Below are positions 1-9,730 of a stretch of 32,672 bases of DNA, one piece after another. Both the position numbers and the translations under genes were made by a program. Position 1 is the stretch's first letter, and each line of letters begins with the position of its first letter. Origin of the DNA: Triparma columacea (Eukaryota; Sar; Bolidophyceae; Parmales; Triparmaceae); contig BRYA01001490.1 in the NCBI GenBank assembly GCA_030267965.1, positions 1 through 32,672 of the forward strand, in the 5' to 3' direction. The notes under the pieces are model-generated. The model saw only the letters and a list, made by a program, of their open reading frames with translations. It was not told where the DNA came from and ran no database searches.

Positions 1-114
1 TGCGTCGTCGCACTTCTCTCCTTCGGTCATTCCGCCGAACAGGAATAGGTCATGCATTGCATCTCCGCCCTGACTCTCGAAGCTTCCCCCAAATTCAACC
101 AGCATTGCGCCCAT
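1..114 (-). CDS. Kelch-repeat-like protein, 5' fragment running off the left edge
   Basis: The minus strand is open from about position 144 to the window edge. Read from the ATG at 114 it gives a sequence with the pattern P-x-P-R-M-G-A-M-L-V just at the start, then HDLFLFGGMTEGEKCDDA. This resembles one Kelch blade (PxPR...G..., hydrophobic run, FGG, then an Asp-rich loop). The ATG has A at -3 and G at +4, a good eukaryotic context, but the similarity to Kelch begins a few codons before it (PCPR at about 115-126), so the true 5' boundary may be a splice site. An in-frame stop lies at 145-147. Kelch propellers usually mediate protein-protein contacts. Only one blade is visible, so the assignment is tentative. 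Confidence 0.4.
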   Translation of the reverse strand, partial: MGAMLVEFGGSFESQGGDAMHDLFLFGGMTEGEKCDDA

Positions 115-865
115 CCTGGGACAAGGGAATCCCTTCGATCTTGTTCATGTGGTAATTTTGACAATGCCTCTGCCTACAATTTCGATCAAGTACCCTTGTC
201 GCCTAATTGGCTCCCACGGGGAAATTATCGGAAGCGTGCTCACCTTAAATAAAACCCTCAGACCTTGTTTTACTGATTTATAGGGAGCCGAAAAAGGTTC
301 ATTGTTCGGTGGACTGGTTTGTTTTGGTGAGATCGTTTCCTTATATTTTCTGGAGAGTTGGAGAAGTGGAAATATGCAGATGCGCTATGCAATCTGTGAG
401 TGATGATCCGTGGGGGAAAAGGAAGAGACGCACCGAGCTTGCGAGGCTTTATAAAATAACATACTAAAAACTGAAATCGCGTGAATTCACTTTCTATCAA
501 GCGACCGCTTCGCCCAGCAGACCGGACGGGCAATAAATAACGCTTAGGGTTAAATTTGAAGATAAGAAGTCATTTTTTCCCACACTCCCGTGTCTTACTG
601 CTTTTTTACCCATTTGAATTCAACCTCCCCCCCCCTCCCTTCCCTCTTCCCCCCACACGCATCGTTGATTCCATACTCGGTGAAACTCAATTCCCATTGG
701 ATAACATGTTAGTGGACGGTCTGTAAAAGTCCAACATCTACCCCTTTCAAACCCCTCACGAGCTCTCCGACGATCAGCTTGTTACTTATTCAGGGATAGA
801 CACACGCTCCCGTTTCTTCGTCAACAACCTCACCATCATAGTAACAGCCCCCCCCACTATTGTCA
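115..865. other. No gene recognised
   Basis: I see no convincing coding sequence here. A GTGAGC preceded by AAG lies on the minus strand near 240 and might be a splice donor of an upstream exon of the Kelch-like fragment, but the exon cannot be defined. The stretch 625-657 is a C-rich tract. On the minus strand, 780-865 carries a second open frame that could be the C-terminus of the next gene if an intron or frameshift is invoked: it ends in ...CYYDGEVVDEETGACVYP and a stop at about 789. Confidence 0.4.
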
Positions 866-1072
866 TCATCTGGACCAGTCGGGGGCAAAATGCATCCCGG
901 CGTCAATGCTTTTCCCATCAATCGTCACGCACCTAAAGCTAATGACGTCGTCCTTCTTGAGGAAAAGTCTATTGTAACCCTTGCGTAACCCGAAGAACCC
1001 CTTCTCCTCAGTCATTTCGGAGGTGCGGATTACCTGGGCGCGCACACCGTTGATGCCGACGTCGGCGTACAT
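866..1072 (-). CDS. Hypothetical small protein, exon structure unresolved
   Basis: A minus-strand open frame of 68 codons from the ATG at 1072. The open frame continues upstream into VAVSILFLNV, which looks like the hydrophobic core of a signal peptide, and a possible splice acceptor (CGCAG) sits at 1096. The visible protein has GVRAQVI, GFFGLRKGYNRLFLKKDD and CVTIDGK, resembling a beta-rich secreted domain, but I recognise no family. A good donor (CAG|GTAATC) lies inside it near 1025, so part of the frame may be intronic. A different frame just downstream (to about 789) also looks protein-like. Treat the boundaries as provisional. Upstream at 1203-1247 is a promoter-like cluster in the matching orientation. 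Confidence 0.3.
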   Translation of the reverse strand: MYADVGINGVRAQVIRTSEMTEEKGFFGLRKGYNRLFLKKDDVISFRCVTIDGKSIDAGMHFAPDWSR

Positions 1073-1202
1073 CACGTTTAGAAACAGAATGGAGACTGCG
1101 ACAGGTGGTTGTACTGGGTGGTTAGAAAGGAGGGATTGGATTGGTACCAGCTAGGCAAAGACATCCATCACACTCAACACGCGTAGCAAGCGACGCTCAC
1201 CT

Positions 1203-1247
1203 ATATAACCAGCCTCGATTGGCCACGTGTAACAGTCTCCTCACGTG
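1203..1247 (-). promoter_or_regulatory. Promoter-like cluster: two CACGTG boxes, CCAAT, TATA
   Basis: Read on the minus strand, in order: CACGTG (1242-1247), CACGTG (1224-1229), CCAAT (about 1218-1222) and TATATA (about 1203-1208). The order and spacing resemble a plant-type G-box/CCAAT/TATA promoter driving the minus-strand exon at 866-1072. CACGTG is a palindrome bound by bHLH and bZIP factors. The function is inferred from motif arrangement only. Confidence 0.4.
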
Positions 1248-1290
1248 AGTCCCAAGTGAATGACAAATTAGTCAAACAAGAATGAAAAAA

Positions 1291-3201
1291 CAAATGCACT
1301 TCCGCATCCTCAGCATCAAGCTCTCACGCTACAAAAACGTGATGCCTACTTCGCACTACTACTATAAGTCACGATGAAGTCATAGTTTGGGCTTAGTAAT
1401 GCCTTCCCTTGACTTCAAGTAACTTTCCTGATATCTACGTCTAGAACCAAATGCACTCCCGCATCCTCAGCATCAAGCTTGCACGCTACAAAAACGGGTC
1501 ACCTACTTTGTACCACTACTATAAGTCACGATGAAGTCATAGTTTGGGCTTAGTAATGCCTTCCCTTGACTTCAAGTAACTTTCCTGATATCTACGTCTA
1601 GAACCAAATGCACTTCCGCATCCTCAGCATCAAGCTCTCACGCTACAAAAACGGGTCACCTACTTTGTACCACTACTATAAGTCACGATGAAGTCATAGT
1701 TTGGGCTTAGTAATGCCTTCCCTTGACTTCAAGTAACTTTCCTGATATCTACGTCTAGAACCAAATGCACTCCCGCATCCTCAGCATCAAGCTCTCACGC
1801 TACAAAAACGGGTCACCTACTTTGTACCACTACTATAAGTCACGATGAAGTTATAGTTTGGGCTTAGTAATGCCTTCCCTTGACTTCAAGTAACTTTCCT
1901 GATATCTACGTCTAGAACCAAATGCACTTCCGCATCCTCAGCATCAAGCTCTCACGCTACAAAAACGTGATGCTTACTTCGCACTACTACTATAAGTCAC
2001 GATGAAGTCATAGTTTGGGCTTAGTAATGCCTTCCCTTGACTTCAAGTAACTTTCCTGATATCTACGTCTAGAACCAAATGCACTTCCGCATCCTCAGGA
2101 ACAAGCTCTCGCGCTACAAAAGCGTGATGCCTACTTTGTTCCACTACTATAAGTCACGATGAAGTCATAGTTTGGCTTAGTCATGCCTTCCCTTGAACTT
2201 CAAGGACGTAATCCTGATATCTACATCTAGTACAAATGCACTTCCGCACCCTCAGCATCAAGCTCTCGCGCTACAAAAACGGGACACCAACTCTGTACCG
2301 CTACTATAGCTCACAACGAAGTCATAGTTTGGCTTAGTCATGCCTTCTCTCGCACTTCAAGTACCAGATATCTACATCTAGTACCAAATGCACATGCACT
2401 TCCGCACCCTCAGGAACAAGCTCTCACGCTACAAAAGCGTGATGCCAACTACCTACCACTACTATAGTTCACAACGGAGGCATAGTTTGGGCTTAGTAAT
2501 GCCTTCTCTCGCACTTCAAGTAGCTTATCCTGATTTCAACATCTAGTACAAATGCACTTCCGCAACCTCAGGAACAAGCTCTCGCGCTACAAAAGTGTGA
2601 TGCCAACTACCTACCACTACTATAGTTCACAACGGAGTCATAGTTTGGGCTTAGTAATGCCTTCTCTCGCACTTCAAGTAACTTATCCTGATATCTACAT
2701 CTAGTACAAATGCACTTCCGCACCCTCAGGAACAAGCTCTCGCGCTACAAAAGCGTGATGCCTACTACCTATCACTACTATAAGTCACGATGAAGTCATA
2801 GTTTGGCTTAGTAATGCCTTCCCTTGAACTTCAAGGACGTAATCCTGATATCTACAACTAGAACCAAATGCACTTCCGCATCCTCAGCATCAAGCTCTCG
2901 CGCTACAAAAACGGGACACCAACTACCTACCACTACTATAGTTCACGATGAAGTCATATTTTGGCTTAGTCATGCCTTCTCTCGCACTTCAAGTACCAGA
3001 TATCTACATCTAGTACCAAATGCACATGCACTCCCGCATCCTCAGCATCAAGCTCTCACGCTACAAAAACGTGTTACCTACGACGCACTACTACTATAGC
3101 TCACAACGAAGTCATAGTTTGGCTTGTTCATGCCTTCCCTTGACTTCAAGTAGCTTACCCAGATATCTACATCTAGTACCAAATGCACATGCACTCCCGC
3201 A
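1291..3201. repeat. 157-bp tandem repeat array, about 12 units plus a partial
   Basis: Units begin with CAAATGCAC at 1291, 1448, 1605, 1762, 1919, 2076, 2233, 2385, 2549, 2707, 2865, 3017 and a final truncated one at 3180. The first six steps are exactly 157 bp. Later steps vary (152, 158, 163-164) through small indels such as a CACATG insertion after the start. The left units are nearly identical; those from about 2233 rightward are more diverged, as if recent expansion or homogenisation acted on the left side. A typical left unit has two AAGTCA motifs and one TGACTT (the same hexamer on the other strand). No unit-long reading frame is kept, so the short frames inside it (for example 2824-3099) are not genes. 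Looks like satellite or minisatellite DNA. Confidence 0.95.
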
Positions 3202-3345
3202 CCTGCTCTTAGACAACAACAAAATATCTGAGTGCACCTCTTGCGAATTCGAAAGTTAACATCAGATATATGACCCGCCAGTTTCCTTGTTCAATCGGTT
3301 ACTTAAGGTTAACACGTCCTCCTTAGCGCCCTCCAAAATCCACCT

Positions 3346-4728
3346 TCAGTCCCCCTTTTTATTCCCCTGCACCCCCGTCCACCTTTTCCCATCATCTTTC
3401 TCATTCGTCTCCCCCTCTACCCCCTCCCTCCATATCCTCTCCCTCCTCACCCGTTCCCTCTCGACCGCCTTCATTTCCTTCAGGCTCATCCCTCCCATGA
3501 TCCGCTGCCGTTCGTCCTGCCCCAGGTGGCCCAGGGGGTCGTCGAGGATCTCCCTCTCCAGGTCGTACATTCTCTCGAACACTTCGTCCCCCCCCCCTTC
3601 CCCTCCACCCGCCGCCGCAACCTCCCCAATGTTGACGACCCTAATCTCGCTGCTCCCAGTGACCACGGTCCTCTTGATTCCTCCCCTTCCCCCGATCCAT
3701 TCACCACCCTCACCACCCTCACCACCCTCCCGTTCCTCCCCCTCCCCCCCCCCCCTCGCCAACCTCCCAACCCTCCTGGCCAGCCCCTTCAACCCCCTCC
3801 TGAAGCCAAAGACCTCCCCCTTCTCGACCCCGTTCCTCGCCTTCCAACCCTGGTTCTTGGTAAGCACCTCCATCCCGTCCCCCTCCCTAAACACGCAAAG
3901 GTCGACGTCGAGGTAGAGGAAGTCGAGCAGCCGGTCGTTCGCACCCTTCCAAATTGGGATGGGTAGGATCCCCATGATCCAGAGTTTACGGCTGGTGGGA
4001 GAGAGGACAATGCTGCTCCTGGTCATCTCCCTAACGTGGAGGGTGTCCTCGAGACCCACCAGGCCGCCGAGGCGGTGCGAGCCCTTCACGATGTACGGGT
4101 CCTCGGTGAGCTCCTCGAGGTTGACCTGGAGCCAGCCACTGCGGCCCCACCAGTCGGTCTTTATGTTCCTGCTCCTCGTGGACCCGGCCTCGAGGCCGTC
4201 GTTAGTGCGCGCCGAGGTTCTCTCCCTGTTGATAACCTCGTCAACGTTGTTCTTGCATGAGGCTGCGCGGCACCAGCGACCGTCCAGGAGGTTGGAGTCA
4301 GTGGTGCAGGAGACGGGGTTTAGGGCCACGAGGGTGGACAGCTTTGAGGAGAGGCGGGACCAGGTGCGAGAGCTCTTCCTATGGTATAGCTCTGAGATGA
4401 GTTCCTCCTTGCTACCTTGCCATGCTTCTTGTATTAGGTTCCTCTTTGTTGTTGTTGTGGTTTTGTCAGAAATATCTATTCTGTTATAATCGTTCGATTC
4501 AGCCATAAGTGCGGTGGTGATTGGTGTCGTCCTTTGTTTATCAATCACATAAAGGTTAGTTTTGAGGTTAGTTTTGACCAAAGAAAGGGGGTTTTGGTCG
4601 ACTCGGAGATGGAGGGAGGGAGAGAAACTTCTGCTTTCACTTGACCAAGCAGAATTGGTTGGGCGTAAGCTTGATCCTATTGATAAGAAGTAGATGGTGA
4701 ATATGACTAGTAATGGTATAGATGTCAT
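3346..4728 (-). CDS. PAP/fibrillin-type plastid lipid-associated protein
   Basis: Single-exon frame of 460 codons with a real ATG. The first ~20 residues (MTSIPLLVIFTIYFLSIGSS) are a signal peptide, followed by a Ser/Arg-rich stretch, as expected for a complex plastid. The middle carries hallmarks of the PAP/fibrillin domain: LISELYHR, then NLLDGRW at about residue 148, and near 275 FLYLDVDLCVFREGDG, matching the family's YLD-(D/E)-LR-x-RG motif. Fibrillins coat plastoglobules or thylakoid lipid surfaces and bind hydrophobic molecules. The domain has long insertions, and the last ~150 residues are a Gly/Glu-rich then charged helical extension not typical of short fibrillins. It is divergent from the OTU gene, whose ATG lies 102 bp away, so the two share a promoter region. 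The family call rests on two motifs and is fairly good. Confidence 0.62.
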   Translation of the reverse strand: MTSIPLLVIFTIYFLSIGSSLRPTNSAWSSESRSFSPSLHLRVDQNPLSLVKTNLKTNLYVIDKQRTTPITTALMAESNDYNRIDISDKTTTTTKRNLIQEAWQGSKEELISELYHRKSSRTWSRLSSKLSTLVALNPVSCTTDSNLLDGRWCRAASCKNNVDEVINRERTSARTNDGLEAGSTRSRNIKTDWWGRSGWLQVNLEELTEDPYIVKGSHRLGGLVGLEDTLHVREMTRSSIVLSPTSRKLWIMGILPIPIWKGANDRLLDFLYLDVDLCVFREGDGMEVLTKNQGWKARNGVEKGEVFGFRRGLKGLARRVGRLARGGGEGEEREGGEGGEGGEWIGGRGGIKRTVVTGSSEIRVVNIGEVAAAGGGEGGGDEVFERMYDLEREILDDPLGHLGQDERQRIMGGMSLKEMKAVERERVRRERIWREGVEGETNEKDDGKRWTGVQGNKKGD

Positions 4729-4830
4729 CCTGTGAAGGGAATGTGAAGGGTGTGGATATCTAAAAGCGAGGGGAAGGGTCTAGGAAGGGTGCAGAAGAGG
4801 GGGGCAAAATTGAGCTCATTTTCCCCCAAA

Positions 4831-7800
4831 ATGACACCTAAGAAACGCAAATTAGTATGCACGCCACGCAGAACAAACTACACAATACCAGGCTCGGCGA
4901 AAACTACAGCATTTGCTGGTAAAGGCTTTGCAAGAGGTGCAAAACATAAGACAAAGCAAACCCAAGTTCAGACTCCAGGTCCCACCGACAACACATCCTC
5001 AAAATCACCACAATCTACGTCAATGTATCATATTCAGACACAACAACAAACATATAATGACTCGTCTGAGGAGGATGAGATTGACGATGATGTATATATT
5101 ATCGACAAGCAAGGGAATTCACTCAACAACTTTGAAGCAGAAGAGGAGGAGGAGGAGAGTGGGGAATATAATAGCAGCGACAATGACAGCAGCGACAATG
5201 ACAGCAGCGACAATGACGACAACGATGACGACAACGAAGAAGAGGAGACCACAGGTGATGGTGATTACGGAGACAGGTCAGAGTCGGAGGAGGAAACTGA
5301 GATAGTTGTTCAGACAGTTCAAGGAGGGGATAACCGAAACGGTGATTTATTCAACAATCAATCGTCGTCGGAAGAAGAAGAGGATGTGCAGGTGATGCAG
5401 ATGCCGCCACCTACAGAAGAAACCCTCGTTGTAATGATGGAAGGCGACGACAACTCTCTCTCTTCTTCCTCCAGCTCCCACACAAAGACCCCCCCTCCCC
5501 CTCCGTATCCCCCTCCGCACGTGAACGATCCGAATTATGTGCTCTTTGGCCGTTGCTTCCGACTGGATCCAAACGGGCAGGTTACGCTTGCCGAGATCCA
5601 CGCAACGTTAGAAAACAAGGCGGCTGATTTCGGGATAAAGTATACGCTCCGGCTAAGGGGGAGGGATACCAAGGGCGAGATCACGACCCTCCGGAATTGG
5701 ATCAAGTGCCTCTTCGCTGACCAGATGGCAGACGGGCAGGTGTCCGAAAAACAAACAAGAAATGGAACAACAGCTTCTCCTGTCCAATACCAAGGATTCG
5801 CTCTCATCGGAGATGGTGCGACTTCGCCCAAGAAAAACACGAAGAAAGCCCCCGTGCCAAAAAAGTCCTCGTCCTCGTCCCCCACAAGAAAAGCCAAGAA
5901 GTCCTCGTCGCCCCCGCTCGCCCACCCCTCCTCGTGGTACTGCAGCCACTGTGCTACCCACCACACCCTGACCTCGGCCTCCCCCCACCAGCCCTTCACC
6001 CGAAAGCACGGATTTAGCGTCATGAAGGTCGAAGCCGACGGTGACTGCTTCTATAATTGCATCATAGAGTGTCTGGATAGCGATGAGACGTACAAGGAGG
6101 AGATGGACGACGAGTTCAGCAGGATGGCGGAGAAGGGCGGGGGAGATTTTTTGGGGAACGACGGAATGCGGATTAATGATAAGCTTACAGTGACGTTCAT
6201 GAGGGATATTGTGGCGTCCAAGGTGAGGAGAGAGGGAGAGCCACCGACAATGGGGAGTCTTGACGCCTTTCCCTTTCCTTCCCTTTCCCCCCCCTCCTCA
6301 CCCCTTCGCTTCCCCCGTTGTCGTCGTCGCGCCCCAAACAAAAAGCTCACGGAGACACAGCTGGAGTTCTACAAGCTGCAGGAGCTAGCGAACCCGGAGG
6401 AGAGCTGGCTAGACTTTCTCAGGGAGGGCGACACTGGGGGAGAGGGGGTGGGAGGTGAGGAGGGACAAAAGAAGTGCTTGGTGGGAAAGCTTGATCTGTA
6501 TTGCACGTCAAAATCTGACCGCCCCCGACTCCTTCGCCTATCGCTACCCTTGCAGCTCGGAATCGAAACGAGGTGGATGATAATAACTCCGACTCTGATT
6601 TCGAGTCGAAATCTGGGAAATCTAGTGACTCTGACGACGACTCTGATTCTTCAGTTGCCTCGCCAAACAAGAACGTCGAGCTCGCTCGTCTGCTCCGGCC
6701 CTCTATGGTCGCCTCCATGCCGACGAGTCGCGCCCAGCGCTCGTCATCCTTGCACATTCAGGCCGCGCAGAAGCAGCAGCCCGTCCGGACCCTCGACGAG
6801 CTCCGCGACTACGTCCGGAGGGAAGGGAAATTGTACGGACACTCCTCGTGCCTTTGGGCTGACTCCTTCGCGTTCGAGGTCATCGCTAAGTACTTCAGGC
6901 TGGATATTCTGTTCATTGACGTTGAAAGGAGGACTGGGGAGAACCCTTATAGGGTGCTTGTGAGGGGGGGGGAGGGAGAGAGGAGAAGGTGAGAATGGTA
7001 CAAGATTGTTTTTAAAAGGTCTCCGAAGAGAACTTTCCAAGCACTAATTCCACGACCGCAGCATCAGATACGTCGTTCTCCTAAGGGAGAGGGAAGGCCA
7101 CTTCAATGCCTTGATGTACAGGAACAGCAACGGCGTGGTCAACGAAAAGAAGGGGAAGAAGAAGAAGAAGAAGAAGGGGCCGCAGGACGCCCCGGCCAAG
7201 GGCTCACCTAGGGGAACCTTCACCCTGAAGGACGGGGAGGAACCAGACGCCATCAGGAAACTCTGGGGAGTCGGAGAGGTTGGAGTATCGAGGGATCAGG
7301 GGGGGGGGATCTGGTGGAAGGGGGATGGTAGGGGGCAGGATTCACCGTACAACGACCAGGAGAAGAAGCTGAAGACGACGATTGTCATGATGGATGATGA
7401 GAATGAGGATGACGATGTCGAAGTCGAAGGCGAAGGCGAAGGCGAAGACGAGGAGAATGAAGAGAAGGTGAGAATTCGTCAAACGTTTGAGTTAGTTGGT
7501 CGCAACGCACCTTGCAAACTAACCTATTCGTTCCCACCGCGGCACAAACTAAAGCAGCATAAGGATGGAAAGGCTAAAGGAAAAGGGTATTCTCTCTTGA
7601 AGAAGTCTAAGTATCGCAAAGGCGAGAAGGTCGAAGCCAAGTTCAAGGGTGATGGTATGATGTACCCTGGCAAGATATACCGTGTTAACGAGAGTGGCAC
7701 TTATGACGTCAAGTTTCACGACGGGGACCGTGACAGGGCTGTCGAGCCCGAGGACCTCAAGGCTATTGTGACACAGAGACCCCCCCCATGGACCAATTCG

Positions 7801-8238
7801 GAAGTGAAGATACTTGAACAAGGAGTAGCAAAGTACGGGCACACAGCCGGAGGCAAGACTCGAGGCTTACGTTCAATGATGAACGATGAAGCGTTCAAGT
7901 CGTTATTCGAGGGGAGGTCCTTGATTGCTGTGCAAACCAAGTGGAAACGGATTTCGTCCTCGACGAGCACACCGGTCTCGTCGTCCCAGTTGTCATCGAC
8001 ATCAGCGTCATCGACATCAGCGTCAACCACATCAGCGTCAACCACTTCGACCACATCAAACTCCTCTTGCAAGAGTGACAGTCTCAAAATTGGCCCTGAT
8101 CAACAAGTGAGACATGATAAATTTGGTCCTGGTTTCGTCTCCAGTGAGGCAACTTCCAAGGGGGGTTGGGTTGTTTGCAATTTTGTCATGTACGGAGAAA
8201 AGAATGTACGAAGGAACACATTGACCCCATGTATATAA
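4831..8238 (+). CDS. OTU-domain deubiquitinase fused to Tudor-like and SANT/Myb-like domains
   Basis: Exons 4831-6222, 6346-6454, 6556-6988, 7062-8238; all junctions keep frame. A further intron, 7468-7554 or -7557, is likely but in frame, so length is about 1036 or 1006 aa. Residues 1-230 are basic then very acidic, with a DNDSS repeat. The OTU cysteine-protease domain has its DGDC motif at residues 403-406 (catalytic Cys406) and EGHFNALM with catalytic His658; the two halves are brought together only after splicing. After a poly-Lys and acidic linker come a Tudor-like domain (KYRKGEKVEAKF...YPGKIY...YDVKFHDGD), a SANT/Myb-like domain (PPWTNSEVKILEQGVAKYG...AVQTKWKRI), a Ser/Thr linker and a small C-terminal domain (VRHDKFGPGFVSS). 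OTU enzymes remove ubiquitin; the added domains suggest action on chromatin. ATG 4831 is the first in-frame ATG. Confidence 0.8.
5170..5240 (+). repeat. Coding microrepeat for Asp-Asn-Asp-Ser-Ser
   Basis: AGCAGCGACAATGAC recurs in tandem as a 15-bp unit, encoding SSDNDSSDNDSSDNDD in the acidic N-terminal region of the OTU protein. The region is likely to be disordered and length-variable. Confidence 0.85.
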
Positions 8239-8278
8239 GATGAAATTTTGTATATATCATCAATCAAAATGCCTTACG

Positions 8279-9301
8279 TTACGTTGTTGTCAATCCAAAT
8301 CGGGCTGCGCACATGGTATATGGCACAGCATGACTACAACCCCTCCCCTTCTTTTCCGGCCTCAGATCAAACCCTTTTTCCTCCGCCCTTTCCTCCAATT
8401 TTTCGCTCCAACTGTCCCCTTTTTCTTTCGTGACACACATCTTTGCCCCCTCGTAAACGATCCTAAAAACAGTAATGTCGATCTCTTCCAACCACTCGAC
8501 AATCATAACGTGCACATTTACCCCATCCTCCACTACGGCACTCGCTAGTTCATCGACCTCATCCAAGCACCTCCTCCCCACCAAGTGGAGCTCGTGGAAT
8601 GTGGCCAACCGAGCGCCCTCGGCGACGTCGCCCCCCCGATAACCCGTGGAGGGAGTAAAGACGTAACGCTCAGGCCGCTTTCCAATGTGAAATCCTCTAT
8701 CTACCCCCCTGTGAGAGCTCTGCTCGTAACTGCTCGCTTCACTGAACTCCTCTATCTCCGTAAGCAAGAGGTCATTTTCTGCCGCATAAACTGCCGCCTT
8801 CCAACTGGCCTTCCAATCCCGCATTGATTCACTCCCCATTCCACCCTGGCCCTCGACTAGGGCCACCTTTATCTCCCCGTCCTCCGCCAAAAAATCTCTA
8901 CTATTATTAAAAAATGCACCGAGGAGCTCTCTATTTCGCTTGATATTCGTCTTTCCCGGCCAGTGCGGGAAATTCCACACAATGTGATTGAAAGTTTTGC
9001 CAGGATGAAAAGAGTCCTTCAATGCAGTGGCATCAACCCCAAACATCACCTTACCTCCCTTACTATTAATCGCATTCGTATGACCTTCATGCATCTGATA
9101 AACTTCGCGATGCTTTTCCCTTGTCTCGAGGACGGAAACAGTTACATCGTCGCCCCCGTTCTCCTCAACAAAATAGCGACCATAGCTCAAATCCCCATCC
9201 CCGACAATCAGAATCGAAGCTGACCTCCTGGTGAACGCCGCGCGGTGTAAAAATGGTGCGTAACGAACCGATGAAAGGAGCAAAGCTCTCCTCCAAAGCA
9301 T
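8279..9301 (-). CDS. BMT5-like (DUF2431) rRNA uridine-N3 methyltransferase
   Basis: Single-exon protein of 340 aa. The first ATG is at 9301; the open frame extends upstream without another ATG. Residues 1-29 (MLWRRALLLSSVRY...TRRSAS) are Arg-rich and amphipathic, like a mitochondrial presequence. A Rossmann methyltransferase domain follows: ILIVGDGDLSYGR (30-42) is the SAM loop with the GxGDxS pattern of the family, VDAT is at 89-92, and WNFPHWPGK (109-117) matches the NFPH signature, followed by NRELLGAFFNN and GEIKVALVEGQGG. In yeast, BMT5 methylates uridine 2634 N3 of 25S rRNA; a targeted copy might act on organellar rRNA, which is inference. Its 3' end faces the OTU gene with only 40 bp between stop codons. 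A second family member lies at 25567. Confidence 0.75.
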   Translation of the reverse strand: MLWRRALLLSSVRYAPFLHRAAFTRRSASILIVGDGDLSYGRYFVEENGGDDVTVSVLETREKHREVYQMHEGHTNAINSKGGKVMFGVDATALKDSFHPGKTFNHIVWNFPHWPGKTNIKRNRELLGAFFNNSRDFLAEDGEIKVALVEGQGGMGSESMRDWKASWKAAVYAAENDLLLTEIEEFSEASSYEQSSHRGVDRGFHIGKRPERYVFTPSTGYRGGDVAEGARLATFHELHLVGRRCLDEVDELASAVVEDGVNVHVMIVEWLEEIDITVFRIVYEGAKMCVTKEKGDSWSEKLEERAEEKGFDLRPEKKGRGCSHAVPYTMCAARFGLTTT

Positions 9302-9730
9302 GCGTTGATGTATCAACCTTCTGAATGGTTGAAGGATCGCGATAAAAAGCAATTCAAATGCAAAACACTGGACGAAAGAAGTGATCAGTATATGGTATAG
9401 GGAATTCCTAGTATCGTCGATCTCTCAAAGATGTGCAAAGGCTTGGATTGCAATGTGCCATTCTCAGCATTCTCAGCAATCACTGTTGTGAGTGAATTGT
9501 GAGTTATTACCGCCGCGCCATCACAAATCAATCAATGGCTTTTTGAGTGATCCGTGGAATTCAAGTGCTATAGCTTAGATTTTGATGGTTTCACAGAGAG
9601 TCTTCGAGGCGAACCAATGTTTCTGACCTTATTTTCACTCCATCCTCCGCTTTCCATATTCCAACCCGACGTGTAGCCCCATAATCCCCTTCTCACCTCC
9701 ACTTACCCCCATCTCCCCCTAATAGAGGCT
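9302..9730. other. Divergent intergenic region
   Basis: 429 bp between the BMT5-like start and the LRR-protein start, which are transcribed away from each other. It must hold both promoters. I see no clear TATA box, repeat or RNA gene. The last 80 bp before the LRR gene are C/T-rich (CTCACCTCCACTTACCCCC), which looks like a 5' leader. Confidence 0.4.

Noticed and set aside
270..533. Minus-strand open frame of 87 codons
   Set aside because: No domain, signal or codon character; composition is that of an intergenic region and nothing joins it to the neighbours.
541..560. TTAGGGTTAAA as a possible telomere or interstitial telomere repeat
   Set aside because: A single TTAGGG copy with no tandem repetition.
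2824..3259. Two plus-strand open frames inside the repeat array (2824-3099 and 3020-3259)
   Set aside because: They arise from the repeat units by chance; other units have stops in the same frame, and codon changes among units are not of a coding type.
6959..6988. Splice donor at the GTGAGGGG near 6958 for OTU intron 3
   Set aside because: It puts the following exon out of frame; the donor at 6989 (GAAG|GTGAGAATGG) keeps the frame and leads into EGHFNAL.
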